Shown one piece after another: positions 42,489 to 50,386 of a stretch of DNA of 64,000 nt. Positions within the stretch are counted from its first letter, which is position 1. Each line of letters opens with the position of its first letter. The notes below the pieces were generated by a model. The model searched no databases. It was not told the DNA's origin and was given only the letters and a program-made list of their open reading frames with translations. The stretch covers positions 3,692,501 to 3,756,500 of the forward strand of contig NZ_JAFBCK010000001.1 of the NCBI RefSeq assembly GCF_016907695.1, written 5' to 3'. The DNA comes from Actinokineospora baliensis (lineage in GTDB: Bacteria; Actinomycetota; Actinomycetes; Mycobacteriales; Pseudonocardiaceae). The translations under genes and the position numbers were made by a program.

Positions 42489-42576
42489 GGCCGCCCCCCG
42501 ATCCCAGGAACAGCCAACGGTATCGACCCCTGGCGCCCTTGCCTACCGGTCCACCCCGATGGAGGAACTCCGCGCG

Positions 42577-42978
42577 CTACGCGACGGCGGTGCCCTCGAG
42601 TTCGACCATCAGGCTGGGGACCGCCAGCCGGGTCACCCCGAGCATCGAGGACGGAGGCGCGACCCCGGCCGCACCCAGCCTCGCCGTGAACCCGCCGTAG
42701 TGACGCAACAGCAGGTCGACGTCGGTCGTGTAGACGGTGAGCCGGACGAGGTTCGCGAGCGTCATGTCCGCCGCCGCGAGGACGGCCTCCAGGTTGTCGA
42801 GCGCGAGCGCCAACTGCGCGGCCATGTCACCTTCGTGTTCGGGCCGACCGTCGGCGTTCACCGCGGTCTGCCCGGAGCAGTACAGGGTCCTCGTCTGTCC
42901 GGAGACGACTTCGCCCTGGTTGAACCCCAATTCGATCGACCACGTCACCGGGTTGATGGTCGTGCGCTCCACTGCCAT
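42577..42978 (-). CDS. RidA/YjgF/YER057c family protein
   Basis: A 133-residue RidA-family protein. The ATG at 42978 has AGAGGAG 6 nt upstream. Family signatures are TLYCSGQTAVNADGRPEHEG and the C-terminal PSLMVELEGTAVA, with the LVRLTVYTTDVD strand between. Canonical RidA enzymes hydrolyse reactive enamines/imines from PLP enzymes through an Arg in the C-terminal (R-x-x-V-P) region; here TRLAVPSLMVE keeps an Arg. It is divergent from a WYL regulator with a palindrome in the shared 83-nt region, so it is probably that regulator's target. Confidence 0.9.
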   Translation of the reverse strand: MAVERTTINPVTWSIELGFNQGEVVSGQTRTLYCSGQTAVNADGRPEHEGDMAAQLALALDNLEAVLAAADMTLANLVRLTVYTTDVDLLLRHYGGFTARLGAAGVAPPSSMLGVTRLAVPSLMVELEGTAVA

Positions 42979-43021
42979 GCCAGCTCCTCTCGGGTTGTGG
43001 TCAGCAGTCTCCTGGGTCAAT

Positions 43022-43040
43022 CACGACATCCTGTGTCATG
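43022..43040. promoter_or_regulatory. inverted repeat, candidate WYL-regulator operator between RidA and the regulator
   Basis: CACGACATCCTGTGTCATG has 7-nt arms around TCCTG with one mismatch. It lies between the two divergent starts, 44 nt from RidA and 21 nt from the regulator. Confidence 0.6.
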
Positions 43041-43049
43041 TATTTCGGG

Positions 43050-43055
43050 TAGAGT
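43050..43055 (+). promoter_or_regulatory. candidate -10 hexamer TAGAGT, leaderless start
   Basis: TAGAGT is followed by 6 nt and the GTG at 43062. It sits 9 nt after the palindrome, so bound regulator would occlude it. Confidence 0.5.
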
Positions 43056-43061
43056 TCGACC

Positions 43062-44030
43062 GTGCGAGCCGACCGGTTGGTGGCGATCGTGCTGCTGCTG
43101 CGCCAGCACGGTCGGCTGTCCGCGACCGCCTTGGCGCGGGAACTGGAGGTCTCCACCCGCACTGTGCTGCGCGACATCGAGGCGCTCTCGGCGGCGGGCG
43201 TGCCGGTCTACGCCGAACGGGGCCGCACCGGCGGGTTCGCCCTGCTGCCCGGCTTCCAGACCGAACTCACCGGCCTCAACCACGACGAAGCACTGGCCCT
43301 GCTCGTCGCCGGGTCCCGCCGCGGCGCCCAGGCGTTCGGCCTCGGCACGGCACTCGCCTCGGCGATGCGCAAGGTCGTCGACGCCCTCCCCGAGTCCTAC
43401 CGCGCCACCGCCGCGGGCGCGGTCCAGCGGTTGCTGATCGACCCCGAGACCGACCTGCTCGGCCGCAAACCGGCCCCCGAGGAGATCCCCACCGCCGTCC
43501 TCGCCGAAATCCGCCGCGCCGTCTTCGCGGGCCACAAACTCCGCCTCCACTACGCGGCGGCCGGTCAACCCCCGAAGTGGCGCACGGTCGACCCGATCGG
43601 CCTGGTCACCGTGCGGGGCCAGGGCTACCTCCTGGCCACGAGAGCAGGCGCCGACCGCACCTACCGCCTCTCCCGCGTCCTGGCCGCCGAGGAACTCGCC
43701 GAACCCGCCCAACGCCCACCCCAGGTCAACCTCGACCGGGCCTGGCAAGACCGGAGCACCCGCTTCCGCGCAGGCGGCGACCAAGTCCCCGTCCTGCTCC
43801 GGCTGCACCCCGACCACCGCGAAACCCTGCTCAACACCGCCCTGGCGGCGACATCCGAATCCACCGAACCCAACGGCTGGCTGCGGCTGGAGGTGACCTT
43901 CCAAGACCCCAGACACGCGGAGTGGGCCCTGTGGCAGTTGGGACCGAACGCGGAAGCCCTGTCCCCGCCGTGGCTGCGCACCACCCTGCACAACCGCGCC
44001 ACCACCATCGCGGCCAGGTACGAGCCCTAG
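43062..44030 (+). CDS. YafY-type WYL domain transcriptional regulator
   Basis: A 322-residue regulator. The N-terminal HTH_11 is MRADRLVAIVLLLRQHGRLS then ARELEVSTRTVLRDIEALSA, typical of DeoR-like YafY regulators. The middle forms a WYL domain (LRLHYAAAGQPPKWRTVDPI, GLVTVRGQGYLLATRAG) with the WYL motif degenerate to YLL. A WCX-like C-terminus follows (LRLEVTFQDPRHAEWALWQL). Such proteins sense small ligands or nucleic acid fragments. It is divergent from RidA. The GTG start is supported by the hexamer 6 nt upstream. Confidence 0.9.
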   Translation: MRADRLVAIVLLLRQHGRLSATALARELEVSTRTVLRDIEALSAAGVPVYAERGRTGGFALLPGFQTELTGLNHDEALALLVAGSRRGAQAFGLGTALASAMRKVVDALPESYRATAAGAVQRLLIDPETDLLGRKPAPEEIPTAVLAEIRRAVFAGHKLRLHYAAAGQPPKWRTVDPIGLVTVRGQGYLLATRAGADRTYRLSRVLAAEELAEPAQRPPQVNLDRAWQDRSTRFRAGGDQVPVLLRLHPDHRETLLNTALAATSESTEPNGWLRLEVTFQDPRHAEWALWQLGPNAEALSPPWLRTTLHNRATTIAARYEP

Positions 44031-44067
44031 AACCGCGAGCCTCGGCGTTCTCGACCACCAGGTGGGT

Positions 44068-44098
44068 GCGGCCGAGGTAGCCGGGCCACCTCGGCCGC
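44068..44098. terminator. bidirectional hairpin between convergent genes
   Basis: Arms GCGGCCGAGGT (44068-44078) and ACCTCGGCCGC (44088-44098) are 11 perfect pairs with a 9-nt loop. It lies between the WYL regulator end (44030) and the epoxide hydrolase end (44109). Confidence 0.6.
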
Positions 44099-44108
44099 GG
44101 GCGCGCAC

Positions 44109-45224
44109 CTAGCGCCGCGTGGCGAAGAACGCGCGGATGTCGGCGGCCACCAGTTCGGGGACTTCCAGGGCCGCGAAGTGACCGCCCTGGTTGAAGCGGC
44201 TCCAGTGGGTGATGGCGGTGTTGTCGCGTTCGGCGAAGACCCTGATGGTCTGGAAGTCGTCGCGGAAGACGGCCACTCCGGTCGGGCTGTTGTTGACCGC
44301 CGTGGACTCGGGCGCGTTCGCGTTCTCGTAGTACGAGCGCGCCATTCCCGCGGCCGCGTTGGTGAACCAGGCCACGGAAACCTCCAGCAGCACCGTTTCC
44401 AGCGGGACGAGTGACGTGCCGTTGCCGAAGGAGTGGAACAGCTCGCTGTAGGCGAGGAGGCCGACGGGGGAGTCGCTCAGCCCCGCGGCGATGGTCTGGG
44501 GGCGGCTGGCGTTCATCGTGTTGTAGCCGCCGACCTTCTGGAACCACTGCATGTGCTCCAGGCTCGCGTAGTCCTGCGGCTCCAGGCGCTCGAACTCGGC
44601 CGGGTCGCCGGAGGGGAAGGAGAACAGCTGCAGCACGTGCAGGCCCAGGAACCCGGCGGGGGCGAGCAGGCCCAGCTCCCTCGCGATGATCGCGCCCTGG
44701 TCGGACCCGTGCGCGCCGTAGCTGTCGTACCCGAGGCGGCGCATCAGGGCGTCGTAGGCGGGGGCGGTGCGGGCGGAGGTCCACCCGGCCTCGGTGACCG
44801 GCGTGGAGAACCCGAACCCGGGCGCGTCCGGGATCACCAGGTGGAACGCCTGCTCACCCGCCGCGGGGTGGACGAGCTGGTCGATCATGTCCAGGTAGTC
44901 CACCGACGACCCCGGGTAGGTGTGCAGGAGCAGCAGCGGGACCGCGTCGGCGCGCGGCGACTCGACGTGGATGAAGTGGATCGGCTGCCCCTCGATGTCG
45001 GTGATGAAGTGCGGGTGCGAGTTGATCCGCTCCTCGGCGGCCCGCCAGTCGAACACCCGCCACGCGACGACGGCCTGGCGCAGGTAGTGGTTCGGCGTGC
45101 CGGTGGCCCAGTCGTCCCCGGGCGCGGGCTGGGGCAGCCGGGTCCTGGCCAGGCGGTCGGCCAGGTCGTCCAGGTCGGCCTGGGGGATCTCGACGCGGAA
45201 GGGGCGGATGCTCGTGTTCGTCAT
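44109..45224 (-). CDS. epoxide hydrolase (alpha/beta hydrolase, N-terminal EHN domain)
   Basis: A 371-residue enzyme. Residues 1-110 form the EHN domain (RPFRVEIPQADLDDLADRLA, HYLRQAVVAWRVFDWRAAEE) unique to microsomal-type epoxide hydrolases. The alpha/beta-hydrolase core has HTYPGSS (oxyanion HGxP-like), the nucleophile elbow GAHGSDQGA (Asp) and the C-terminal FNQGGHFAALEVPE histidine. It opens epoxides to diols. The ATG at 45224 follows a TAGCGT hexamer by 7 nt; an ATG at 45245 is a possible longer start but would overlap the operator. It is divergent from a WYL regulator sharing a perfect inverted repeat. Confidence 0.92.
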   Translation of the reverse strand: MTNTSIRPFRVEIPQADLDDLADRLARTRLPQPAPGDDWATGTPNHYLRQAVVAWRVFDWRAAEERINSHPHFITDIEGQPIHFIHVESPRADAVPLLLLHTYPGSSVDYLDMIDQLVHPAAGEQAFHLVIPDAPGFGFSTPVTEAGWTSARTAPAYDALMRRLGYDSYGAHGSDQGAIIARELGLLAPAGFLGLHVLQLFSFPSGDPAEFERLEPQDYASLEHMQWFQKVGGYNTMNASRPQTIAAGLSDSPVGLLAYSELFHSFGNGTSLVPLETVLLEVSVAWFTNAAAGMARSYYENANAPESTAVNNSPTGVAVFRDDFQTIRVFAERDNTAITHWSRFNQGGHFAALEVPELVAADIRAFFATRR

Positions 45225-45231
45225 GACCACA

Positions 45232-45237
45232 ACGCTA
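45232..45237 (-). promoter_or_regulatory. candidate -10 hexamer TAGCGT for the epoxide hydrolase gene
   Basis: On the minus strand TAGCGT, then 7 nt, then the ATG at 45224. It is 10 nt from the TAGGAA/TTCCTA operator. Confidence 0.4.
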
Positions 45238-45246
45238 GAGTGCATA

Positions 45247-45265
45247 TAGGAACGTTTACTTCCTA
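45247..45265. promoter_or_regulatory. perfect inverted repeat TAGGAAcgtttacTTCCTA, WYL operator candidate
   Basis: Six-bp arms around a 7-nt spacer (19 nt in all), centred between the divergent epoxide hydrolase and WYL regulator starts. This is the expected position for auto- and cross-regulation. Confidence 0.75.
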
Positions 45266-45277
45266 ATGGAGGAGCCC

Positions 45278-46222
45278 GTGGCCGACACCCCAGCCCGGTT
45301 GCTCACCCTGCTCTCGCTGCTCCAGTCCCGACCGGTGTGGAGCGGCACGGAGCTGGCCGAGCGCCTCGGCGTCACCACCCGGACCGTCCGCACCGACATC
45401 GAGCGGTTGCGGGCGCTGGACTACCCCGTCCACGCCACCCGGGGCGCCCTCGGCGGGTACCGGCTCGGCGCGGGCGGGAAGCTGCCCCCGCTGCTGCTCG
45501 ACGACGAGGAAGCGGTCGCCGTGGCCATCGGGCTGCGCGCTGGACGCGGCATCGCGGGGATCGAGGCCGCCAGCTCCCGCGCCCTGGCCAAGCTCGAACA
45601 GGTCCTGCCCCCGCGCCTGCGGCCCGCCGTCGAGGCCGTGTCGTCGGCCATCGAGCACGCGCCCGAGAACACCGCCACCGACGCGCCGGACCCGGAGGTC
45701 GACCCGGACACGTTGCGGGCTGTCGCGACCGCGATCCACAGCACCGAACAGCTCCGCTTCGACTACGACGACGCTGCGCGCCTGGTCGAGCCCTATCGAC
45801 TGCTGTCCTGGCAACGCCGCTGGTACCTCGTCGCCCGCGACCCCGCCACCGGCGAGTGGGACGTATACCGGGCCGACCGCCTCACCCCGCGCATGCGCAC
45901 CCACCGCCGCTTCACCCCCACCCCCATCGAGGACGGCGACTACACCGCCTTCGCCATGCGCCGCATAGCCTCCAGCGGCTGGAACGTCCACGCCCGCCTC
46001 CGCGTCAACGCCCCGGCCGAAACCGTCCTCTCCCGCATCAACCCCGCCGTCGGCGCCGTGGAATCCCTTGACCCCACCACATCCGTCCTCGTCACCGGCG
46101 CCGACACCCTGGAAACCGTCGCCGTCTTCATCGGCCTACTAGGCATGGACTTCACCGTCGAGTCCCCGGCTGAATTGCGCCCCCTCCTGCGCGTCCTGGC
46201 CGACCGCTACGCCCGCGCGTGA
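45278..46222 (+). CDS. WYL domain transcriptional regulator (HTH_11 type)
   Basis: A 314-residue regulator. HTH: LLSLLQSRPVWSGTELAERL then GVTTRTVRTDIERLRALDYP. The WYL domain is residues about 130-215 (LRFDYDDAARLVEPYRLLSW, RRWYLVARDP with an intact WYL, YRADRL). A WCX C-terminus ends in LGMDFTVESPAELRPLLRVL. I prefer GTG 45278, which has GGAGG 5 nt upstream; ATG 45266 (four codons longer) abuts the operator. It is divergent from epoxide hydrolase, its probable target. It is a distant paralogue of the regulator at 43062. Confidence 0.9.
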   Translation: MADTPARLLTLLSLLQSRPVWSGTELAERLGVTTRTVRTDIERLRALDYPVHATRGALGGYRLGAGGKLPPLLLDDEEAVAVAIGLRAGRGIAGIEAASSRALAKLEQVLPPRLRPAVEAVSSAIEHAPENTATDAPDPEVDPDTLRAVATAIHSTEQLRFDYDDAARLVEPYRLLSWQRRWYLVARDPATGEWDVYRADRLTPRMRTHRRFTPTPIEDGDYTAFAMRRIASSGWNVHARLRVNAPAETVLSRINPAVGAVESLDPTTSVLVTGADTLETVAVFIGLLGMDFTVESPAELRPLLRVLADRYARA

Positions 46223-46545
46223 TCAATGGGAATGTCCATTGTGGGCAGTATGAGGGTTGACGGGTGTTCCGGAGATGTCGAAGCGGCAACCGCGCGCTGG
46301 AAGCCGTCATGACGTCCTCACCTCGACCAGCGTGGTCCTCGAATCCGATGTGGAGGCTGTCGGCCCGGTGGGGCCACCATCCGGATCCGGTCCTCACTTG
46401 AGCACACCGCCCTCGTCCTGCGCCCTTGCGACGTGGACACAAAGGCCGCTCCACCAACCTGTCCTTGGCCCCGGCTGCCCGTCCCAGTTCTCCTGATGAT
46501 CAACCCGCTTCGGTGGTCACAGCATCCGGCCGGTGTGCTGGAGGG
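46223..46545. other. 323-nt region without a recognisable gene
   Basis: It starts with an inverted repeat CAATGG-gaatgt-CCATTG (46224-46241), 2 nt after the WYL stop. This could be an operator or a weak terminator. The rest has no frame with a start, a ribosome binding site and coding-like composition. A stretch around 46400-46500 is open in one plus-strand frame but matches nothing I know. It may be a gene relic. Confidence 0.5.
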
Positions 46546-47214
46546 TCAGCGTTCGTACTGGTCGAGCTCGCGAATCAACCTCTTCCGATCCTGCCGAGCC
46601 GTTCGTCTCGCATGCTCAGCCGCTGATTCGCCCTGTCGGACATTGTGGGCCGCGCTCGCGCAGCGTGAGCACCACTCGCGCGCGAGGACTTCGTCGGCGA
46701 CTAGCGGCTCGCCATACAGGTAGATCGCGACCGGGCCGATGAACCTGTCGGAGGCCAACGCCGAGTCGAAGTGGCTGGCGACAGCCTGGCACCCGAACGG
46801 GCTGCCCCAGTGCTTGACCGATCCTTGCCCGCCGGACGAGTGCACGACGGAGTAGGACGGCGCCTGCACGCAGTAGAGCTCTGGCTCTCCGTGGACATCG
46901 GGCGCGATGAAGTGCTGGCCCGGTGCGGAGTGCCGACACCGCTGACAGGTCCACCTCTCGGTGATGGACATGGCCAGAGTCGCCGCACTCGCCAACTCGT
47001 CGTCGTCCGGGCGGTCGGGCGTGTCGAAGGTATGACCGGGAGCCGCCAACCAGCAGTCAGCCGGTGATCGGTACCTGGAATAGTCGCGGTTGCGCAGCCA
47101 AGCGGAGTGTTGGGGCGACCACTTGACGCGTCGCCCCGCTCCGGCTCGGTGGTGGAGAACAACGGCGTAGAGAGTCGAGAAGGCGTCGAACACCTCTCGG
47201 TTCGTTGCTGTCAC
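46546..47214 (-). CDS. unknown protein with CxxC zinc-ribbon-like pairs
   Basis: A 222-residue soluble protein I do not recognise. The GTG at 47214 follows a GATACT hexamer by 6 nt. Cysteine pairs TCQRCRH (about residue 88) and WCSRCAS (about residue 182), with additional YCVQ and FGCQ cysteines, suggest one or two zinc-binding knuckles. An aromatic N-terminal half (SAWLRNRDYSRYRSPADCWL) precedes them. The C-terminus is charged and helical (EHARRTARQDRKRLIRELDQ). Codon bias is weaker than in neighbours, which may point to acquisition. No partner gene is evident; it lies 34 nt upstream of the protease gene on the same strand. Confidence 0.7.
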   Translation of the reverse strand: MTATNREVFDAFSTLYAVVLHHRAGAGRRVKWSPQHSAWLRNRDYSRYRSPADCWLAAPGHTFDTPDRPDDDELASAATLAMSITERWTCQRCRHSAPGQHFIAPDVHGEPELYCVQAPSYSVVHSSGGQGSVKHWGSPFGCQAVASHFDSALASDRFIGPVAIYLYGEPLVADEVLAREWCSRCASAAHNVRQGESAAEHARRTARQDRKRLIRELDQYER

Positions 47215-47220
47215 AGAGCC

Positions 47221-47226
47221 AGTATC
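47221..47226 (-). promoter_or_regulatory. candidate -10 hexamer GATACT, leaderless start
   Basis: On the minus strand GATACT, then 6 nt, then the GTG at 47214. It lies in the 34-nt gap after the protease gene. Confidence 0.4.
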
Positions 47227-47248
47227 CCGGTGCCGTGTGACGCCCGGA

Positions 47249-47878
47249 TCACCACTCCACGTTGGCGAAGGGGGTGAACCAGCCGACGCGTTTGCCGTCG
47301 ACGGTGGCGACGCCGCCGTGGAGGCCGTAGCAGAGGGCGCCGTCCTGGAGGGCGGACAGGACGGGGCCGCCGCTGTCGCCGACGGCGGTGGGTTGGGTGT
47401 AGTCCACGACGACAACGTTGTGGACGAGTTCGCCGGTTGTGCCGTCGCGGACGTCGGCTGACTTGTGCAGGACCTTGCCGGTCACCGCGCCGGTGTTGGC
47501 GCCCTGCAGCACGACCGCCGCGCCGATGTCGGGCAGGCCGGGCTTGTCGAACTTCACCGTGATGGTGGTGTTCTCGTCGACCCACACCGCGCCCACCTTC
47601 GCGGGCACCCCGACCGATCCGCTGATCACCGCCAGGTCCGCGCCGTCGCTGAGCAGGTTGGTCTGGACGACGCCCGCGATCGAGGTCAACGTGGGCTGGC
47701 CGACGAGGTCGCCCTCGGCGCCGACGGCGTGCCCGGCGGTCACGAACCGGAACAGCGGCCCATTGGCGTCGATGACGAGCCCCAACGTCGCCGAGGCGAG
47801 CCGGTCGGTGCCCCGCCTGCCCTCGACGCGGATACCGCCGACCAACGGCCGGATCTGCTTGTTCCCCGCTGCGGGCAT
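47249..47878 (-). CDS. chymotrypsin-fold (S1-like) serine protease without signal peptide
   Basis: A 209-residue protein. The catalytic triad is readable: His50 (FVTAGHAVG), Asp81 (GADLAVI) and Ser169 (TAVGDSGGPVLS). Spacing fits an S1/streptogrisin-like fold reduced to its core. The N-terminus (MPAAGNKQIRPLVGGIRVEG) has no signal peptide, membrane helix or evident propeptide, although most such actinobacterial proteases are secreted. It may act in the cytosol, for example as an effector-associated protease, or use a non-classical route. The ATG at 47878 has GGGAGGC upstream. Isolated gene; no inhibitor or substrate gene is obvious. Confidence 0.85.
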   Translation of the reverse strand: MPAAGNKQIRPLVGGIRVEGRRGTDRLASATLGLVIDANGPLFRFVTAGHAVGAEGDLVGQPTLTSIAGVVQTNLLSDGADLAVISGSVGVPAKVGAVWVDENTTITVKFDKPGLPDIGAAVVLQGANTGAVTGKVLHKSADVRDGTTGELVHNVVVVDYTQPTAVGDSGGPVLSALQDGALCYGLHGGVATVDGKRVGWFTPFANVEW

Positions 47879-48007
47879 CTGTTGCCTCCCAAGACCGTGC
47901 TCACGCCGACCCCGCAGAGCTACCACCCGCCCGCTGCCGACCACCAGCCGTTCCGCCGAGGTGCGCGGCAAATCGACCGGTTCACGCCGACCCCCTAACG
48001 CCCGGAT

Positions 48008-48853
48008 TCAGAACAGGGTCGCGGGCTCCACCGGTTCGGGTTCGGGTAGCGCCTCGAGCTCGGGCACGAGCGCCCGTACGTCGTCGTGGAACCGGCGCGC
48101 GAGTGCGGGCGCCTCGTCGTTGTCGGGCGTGTGCAGGAACACCGTCGGCGACCGGCCCTCGCGCAGCCACCCGGCGACCACCTCCGCCCACGGCCCCCAC
48201 CCCTCGACGGTCTCCGCGACCGAGTCCCGCCCCAGGTACCGCACAACCGGCCGATCGGTCAGCGCCCGCGTCCGCCGCGGCAGCCGGGGCTTCTTGCCCC
48301 AAGCGTCCTGCTCGGCCTCGCTGGTGGGCGGCCGCCCGAAGAACACCGTGGTGTCGAACGGCACCCACTCGGCCCGCACCCGATCCAGAACACCCTCCAA
48401 CCCCACGGCGGCGTCGGCGAAGAACTCGGGGTGCCGCACCTCCACCGCGCGCCTGCGATCGGCCGGGAGCCTGCGCAAGAACCGCTCCAGGGTGTCGGTG
48501 TCGTTGGGCCCGAACGAACTGGGCAACTGGGTCCACAGAACAGCCCGCTCCCCAAGGGGTTCGATCGCGTCCAGGAACGCCCGCATCTCGGTCTCGACCC
48601 CGACCAACCGGCGTTCGTGCGTGACCACCTTGGGCACCTTGACCACGAACCGGAAATCAGCCCCGGTCTGCCCAGCCCAACCCTCAACCGTCTTCCGCGC
48701 GGGCGTCGCATAAAAGGTCGTGTTCCCCTCGACCGCGTTGCACCACCCCGCATACCCCCGCAACCGCTCCTTGGCAGGCAAAGACGCGGGCACAAACCGC
48801 CCCGCCCACGCCTTGTGCGTCCACATCGCACACCCAACATGAAGCCGCACCAC
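48008..48853 (-). CDS. DUF72 family protein (YecE-like)
   Basis: A 281-residue TIM-barrel-type protein. Family signatures are HVGCAMWTHKAWAGRFVPAS, YAGWCNAVEGNTTFYATPAR, FRFVVKVPKVVTHERRL and the C-terminal VFLHTPDNDEAPALARRFH. The family is widespread and its biochemical role is unresolved. GTG 48853 (or the adjacent GTG 48850) has a GGGAG about 11 nt upstream. It is divergent from the 48953 gene and does not appear to be in an operon. Confidence 0.9.
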   Translation of the reverse strand: MVRLHVGCAMWTHKAWAGRFVPASLPAKERLRGYAGWCNAVEGNTTFYATPARKTVEGWAGQTGADFRFVVKVPKVVTHERRLVGVETEMRAFLDAIEPLGERAVLWTQLPSSFGPNDTDTLERFLRRLPADRRRAVEVRHPEFFADAAVGLEGVLDRVRAEWVPFDTTVFFGRPPTSEAEQDAWGKKPRLPRRTRALTDRPVVRYLGRDSVAETVEGWGPWAEVVAGWLREGRSPTVFLHTPDNDEAPALARRFHDDVRALVPELEALPEPEPVEPATLF

Positions 48854-48940
48854 CGCGCCACCAACTCCCTGGACTCAGAGTCAAGATAGCTGCTGGACGC
48901 TGTCGCACCACTGCGGGTACGGAGTGTCAGACCTGGCCGG

Positions 48941-48946
48941 CAGACT
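48941..48946 (+). promoter_or_regulatory. candidate -10 hexamer CAGACT, leaderless start
   Basis: CAGACT is followed by 6 nt and the GTG at 48953. No ribosome binding site is visible. Confidence 0.35.
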
Positions 48947-48952
48947 GGGCTC

Positions 48953-49474
48953 GTGACGGTGCTGTTCGAGGATGACGTGTACGTGCACTACGGGCAGTTC
49001 TCCGTGTTGAGCCAGCCGGAGCTCAACATCGATGGGGAGGTGCGCGCCGGGCAGGTCAACGGTCTGTGCGGCGCCGCTGTGCCCGGTTCCCTGTTCCTCG
49101 TCACCGGTTTGCACACCGGCGAGGTCAGGCTCACCGTCGAGCTCCACGACCGCCCAGTGCCGCTCGCCGACGAGTGGGAGGAGGTCGTCGAGGTCTCCTT
49201 CCGGCCTGAGACCGGGTCGGTGCGGCTCGTGCAGTGGGCCGGGGAGGCGAGTTGGCCGCTGGCCTTGGCCGAGGTCGACTACCGGGTGCGGTACTGCGCG
49301 ACCGGCATGGATGCCGCGAGTGATCAGGACAGCCGGTTCGACGACGAGCCGAGGTTCGACCGGTACCTGCTGCAGTTCTGGCCCGCTCCACCTGCCCCGG
49401 ACGCGGTCCTGCGGCAGACGAGCGACAGCGCGGCCTACTGGAACGCCCACGCCAAGACCCTCCCGCCGCCGTAG
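48953..49474 (+). CDS. unknown small beta-rich protein
   Basis: A 173-residue soluble protein I cannot assign. It starts with VLFEDDVYVHYGQFSVLS, and central strands VRLTVELHDRPVPLADEWEE and VEVSFRPETGSVRLVQWAGE alternate with acidic loops. The overall pattern resembles the ComJ/immunity-type beta-sandwich proteins of actinobacteria (YVxYGQxxV start, then EVxxxxxxGxVxLxxW), but I cannot confirm this. No signal peptide. It is divergent from the DUF72 gene and converges on the APH-type kinase gene. Confidence 0.75.
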   Translation: MTVLFEDDVYVHYGQFSVLSQPELNIDGEVRAGQVNGLCGAAVPGSLFLVTGLHTGEVRLTVELHDRPVPLADEWEEVVEVSFRPETGSVRLVQWAGEASWPLALAEVDYRVRYCATGMDAASDQDSRFDDEPRFDRYLLQFWPAPPAPDAVLRQTSDSAAYWNAHAKTLPPP

Positions 49475-49503
49475 GGGTAGATCTGAGCCGTGGTCGACTC
49501 CTT

Positions 49504-50382
49504 TCACTCCCTCGTCAAGATCTCATCGAGCACCCGACGTGGGCCCGCCGCGTCCGTGTTGTTGGCGTAAGAAACCAGTGTCTTCCACAGTGCCCAGCCG
49601 CGACCGCGGGACCACAGCTCATCGTCGACTCCTAGCCGCTCCCGGAAGATGTCGCGGCTCGAGGTTGTCAGCAGTGTCCACGCGATCGCCAGGTCGCACG
49701 CGGGATCCCCGACGCCGCAGGTGCCGAAGTCGATGACGGCGTGGAGTTGGCCGTTGTTGAGCAGGAGGTTGGCTTCTGCCAGGTCGCCGTGGAACCAGAG
49801 GTCGGTGCCGTCCCAGCGGGAGTTCACCGCGTGTTCCCAGATCTCCAACACCAACTCGTCGTCGACGAGCCCGCGGAGGTCGTCGAGCGCGCCACGCAAC
49901 ACCGTGTCGTAGGTGCGAAGTGTCCCGCCCCGAAACCAGTTGTGGATTCCCGGTTGCGGCCCCGCGGAGGCGTCGATGCGCTGCAATGCAATGAGAAACT
50001 CGGCTAGCTCATCCGCGAGGCCGATCTGGTCAACGGCCCCGAAGCTCGCGGCCTCGCCCTCGATCCACTCGTACACCGACCACGAGAACGGGTAACCCAC
50101 CCCCGGTTCGCCCTTCGCGAGCGGCACCGGAATCGGCAGGGGCAGCGACTGGGCCAACACCGGCAGCCACTGGTGCTCCTTGTCGACGGCCAGGGCGTAC
50201 TCCCGCGCACTGGGCAGCCGGAGCACCATCGTGTCACCGAGTCGGAAGGTCCGGTTGTCCCAACCGCCCCTCGCCACCGGTGTGATCGGCAGCGAAGCCC
50301 ACCGCGGGAACTGGTCGGCGACAAGTCGCTCGACCTGCCCCACGTCGACGGGGATACGTTGCGGCACTGGGCCGAGGTCCAA
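49504..50382 (-). CDS. APH family small-molecule kinase (aminoglycoside phosphotransferase-like)
   Basis: A 292-residue kinase-like enzyme. The motifs are GWDNRTFRLGDTMVLRLPSA (N-lobe with the Lys-equivalent region), the catalytic loop WFHGDLAEANLLLNNG and the metal-binding VIDFGTCGVGDPACDLAIAW. These are all canonical for APH/choline-kinase-like phosphotransferases. Substrates of relatives include aminoglycosides, macrolides and homoserine, so it should not be called a resistance gene without testing. It starts at TTG 50382, 5 nt after the stop of the upstream hydrolase gene, with AAGGA about 10 nt upstream, so the two form an operon. GTG 50367 is an alternative start. Confidence 0.88.
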   Translation of the reverse strand: MDLGPVPQRIPVDVGQVERLVADQFPRWASLPITPVARGGWDNRTFRLGDTMVLRLPSAREYALAVDKEHQWLPVLAQSLPLPIPVPLAKGEPGVGYPFSWSVYEWIEGEAASFGAVDQIGLADELAEFLIALQRIDASAGPQPGIHNWFRGGTLRTYDTVLRGALDDLRGLVDDELVLEIWEHAVNSRWDGTDLWFHGDLAEANLLLNNGQLHAVIDFGTCGVGDPACDLAIAWTLLTTSSRDIFRERLGVDDELWSRGRGWALWKTLVSYANNTDAAGPRRVLDEILTRE

Positions 50383-50386
50383 GGGA

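Noticed and set aside
47899..47998. Short plus-strand frame between the S1-type protease and the DUF72 gene
   Set aside because: No ribosome binding site, and it is the tail of an antisense frame. Left as intergenic.
49504..50382. Calling the APH-family gene an aminoglycoside resistance gene
   Set aside because: The family covers many substrates, and nothing in the sequence or context points to antibiotics.
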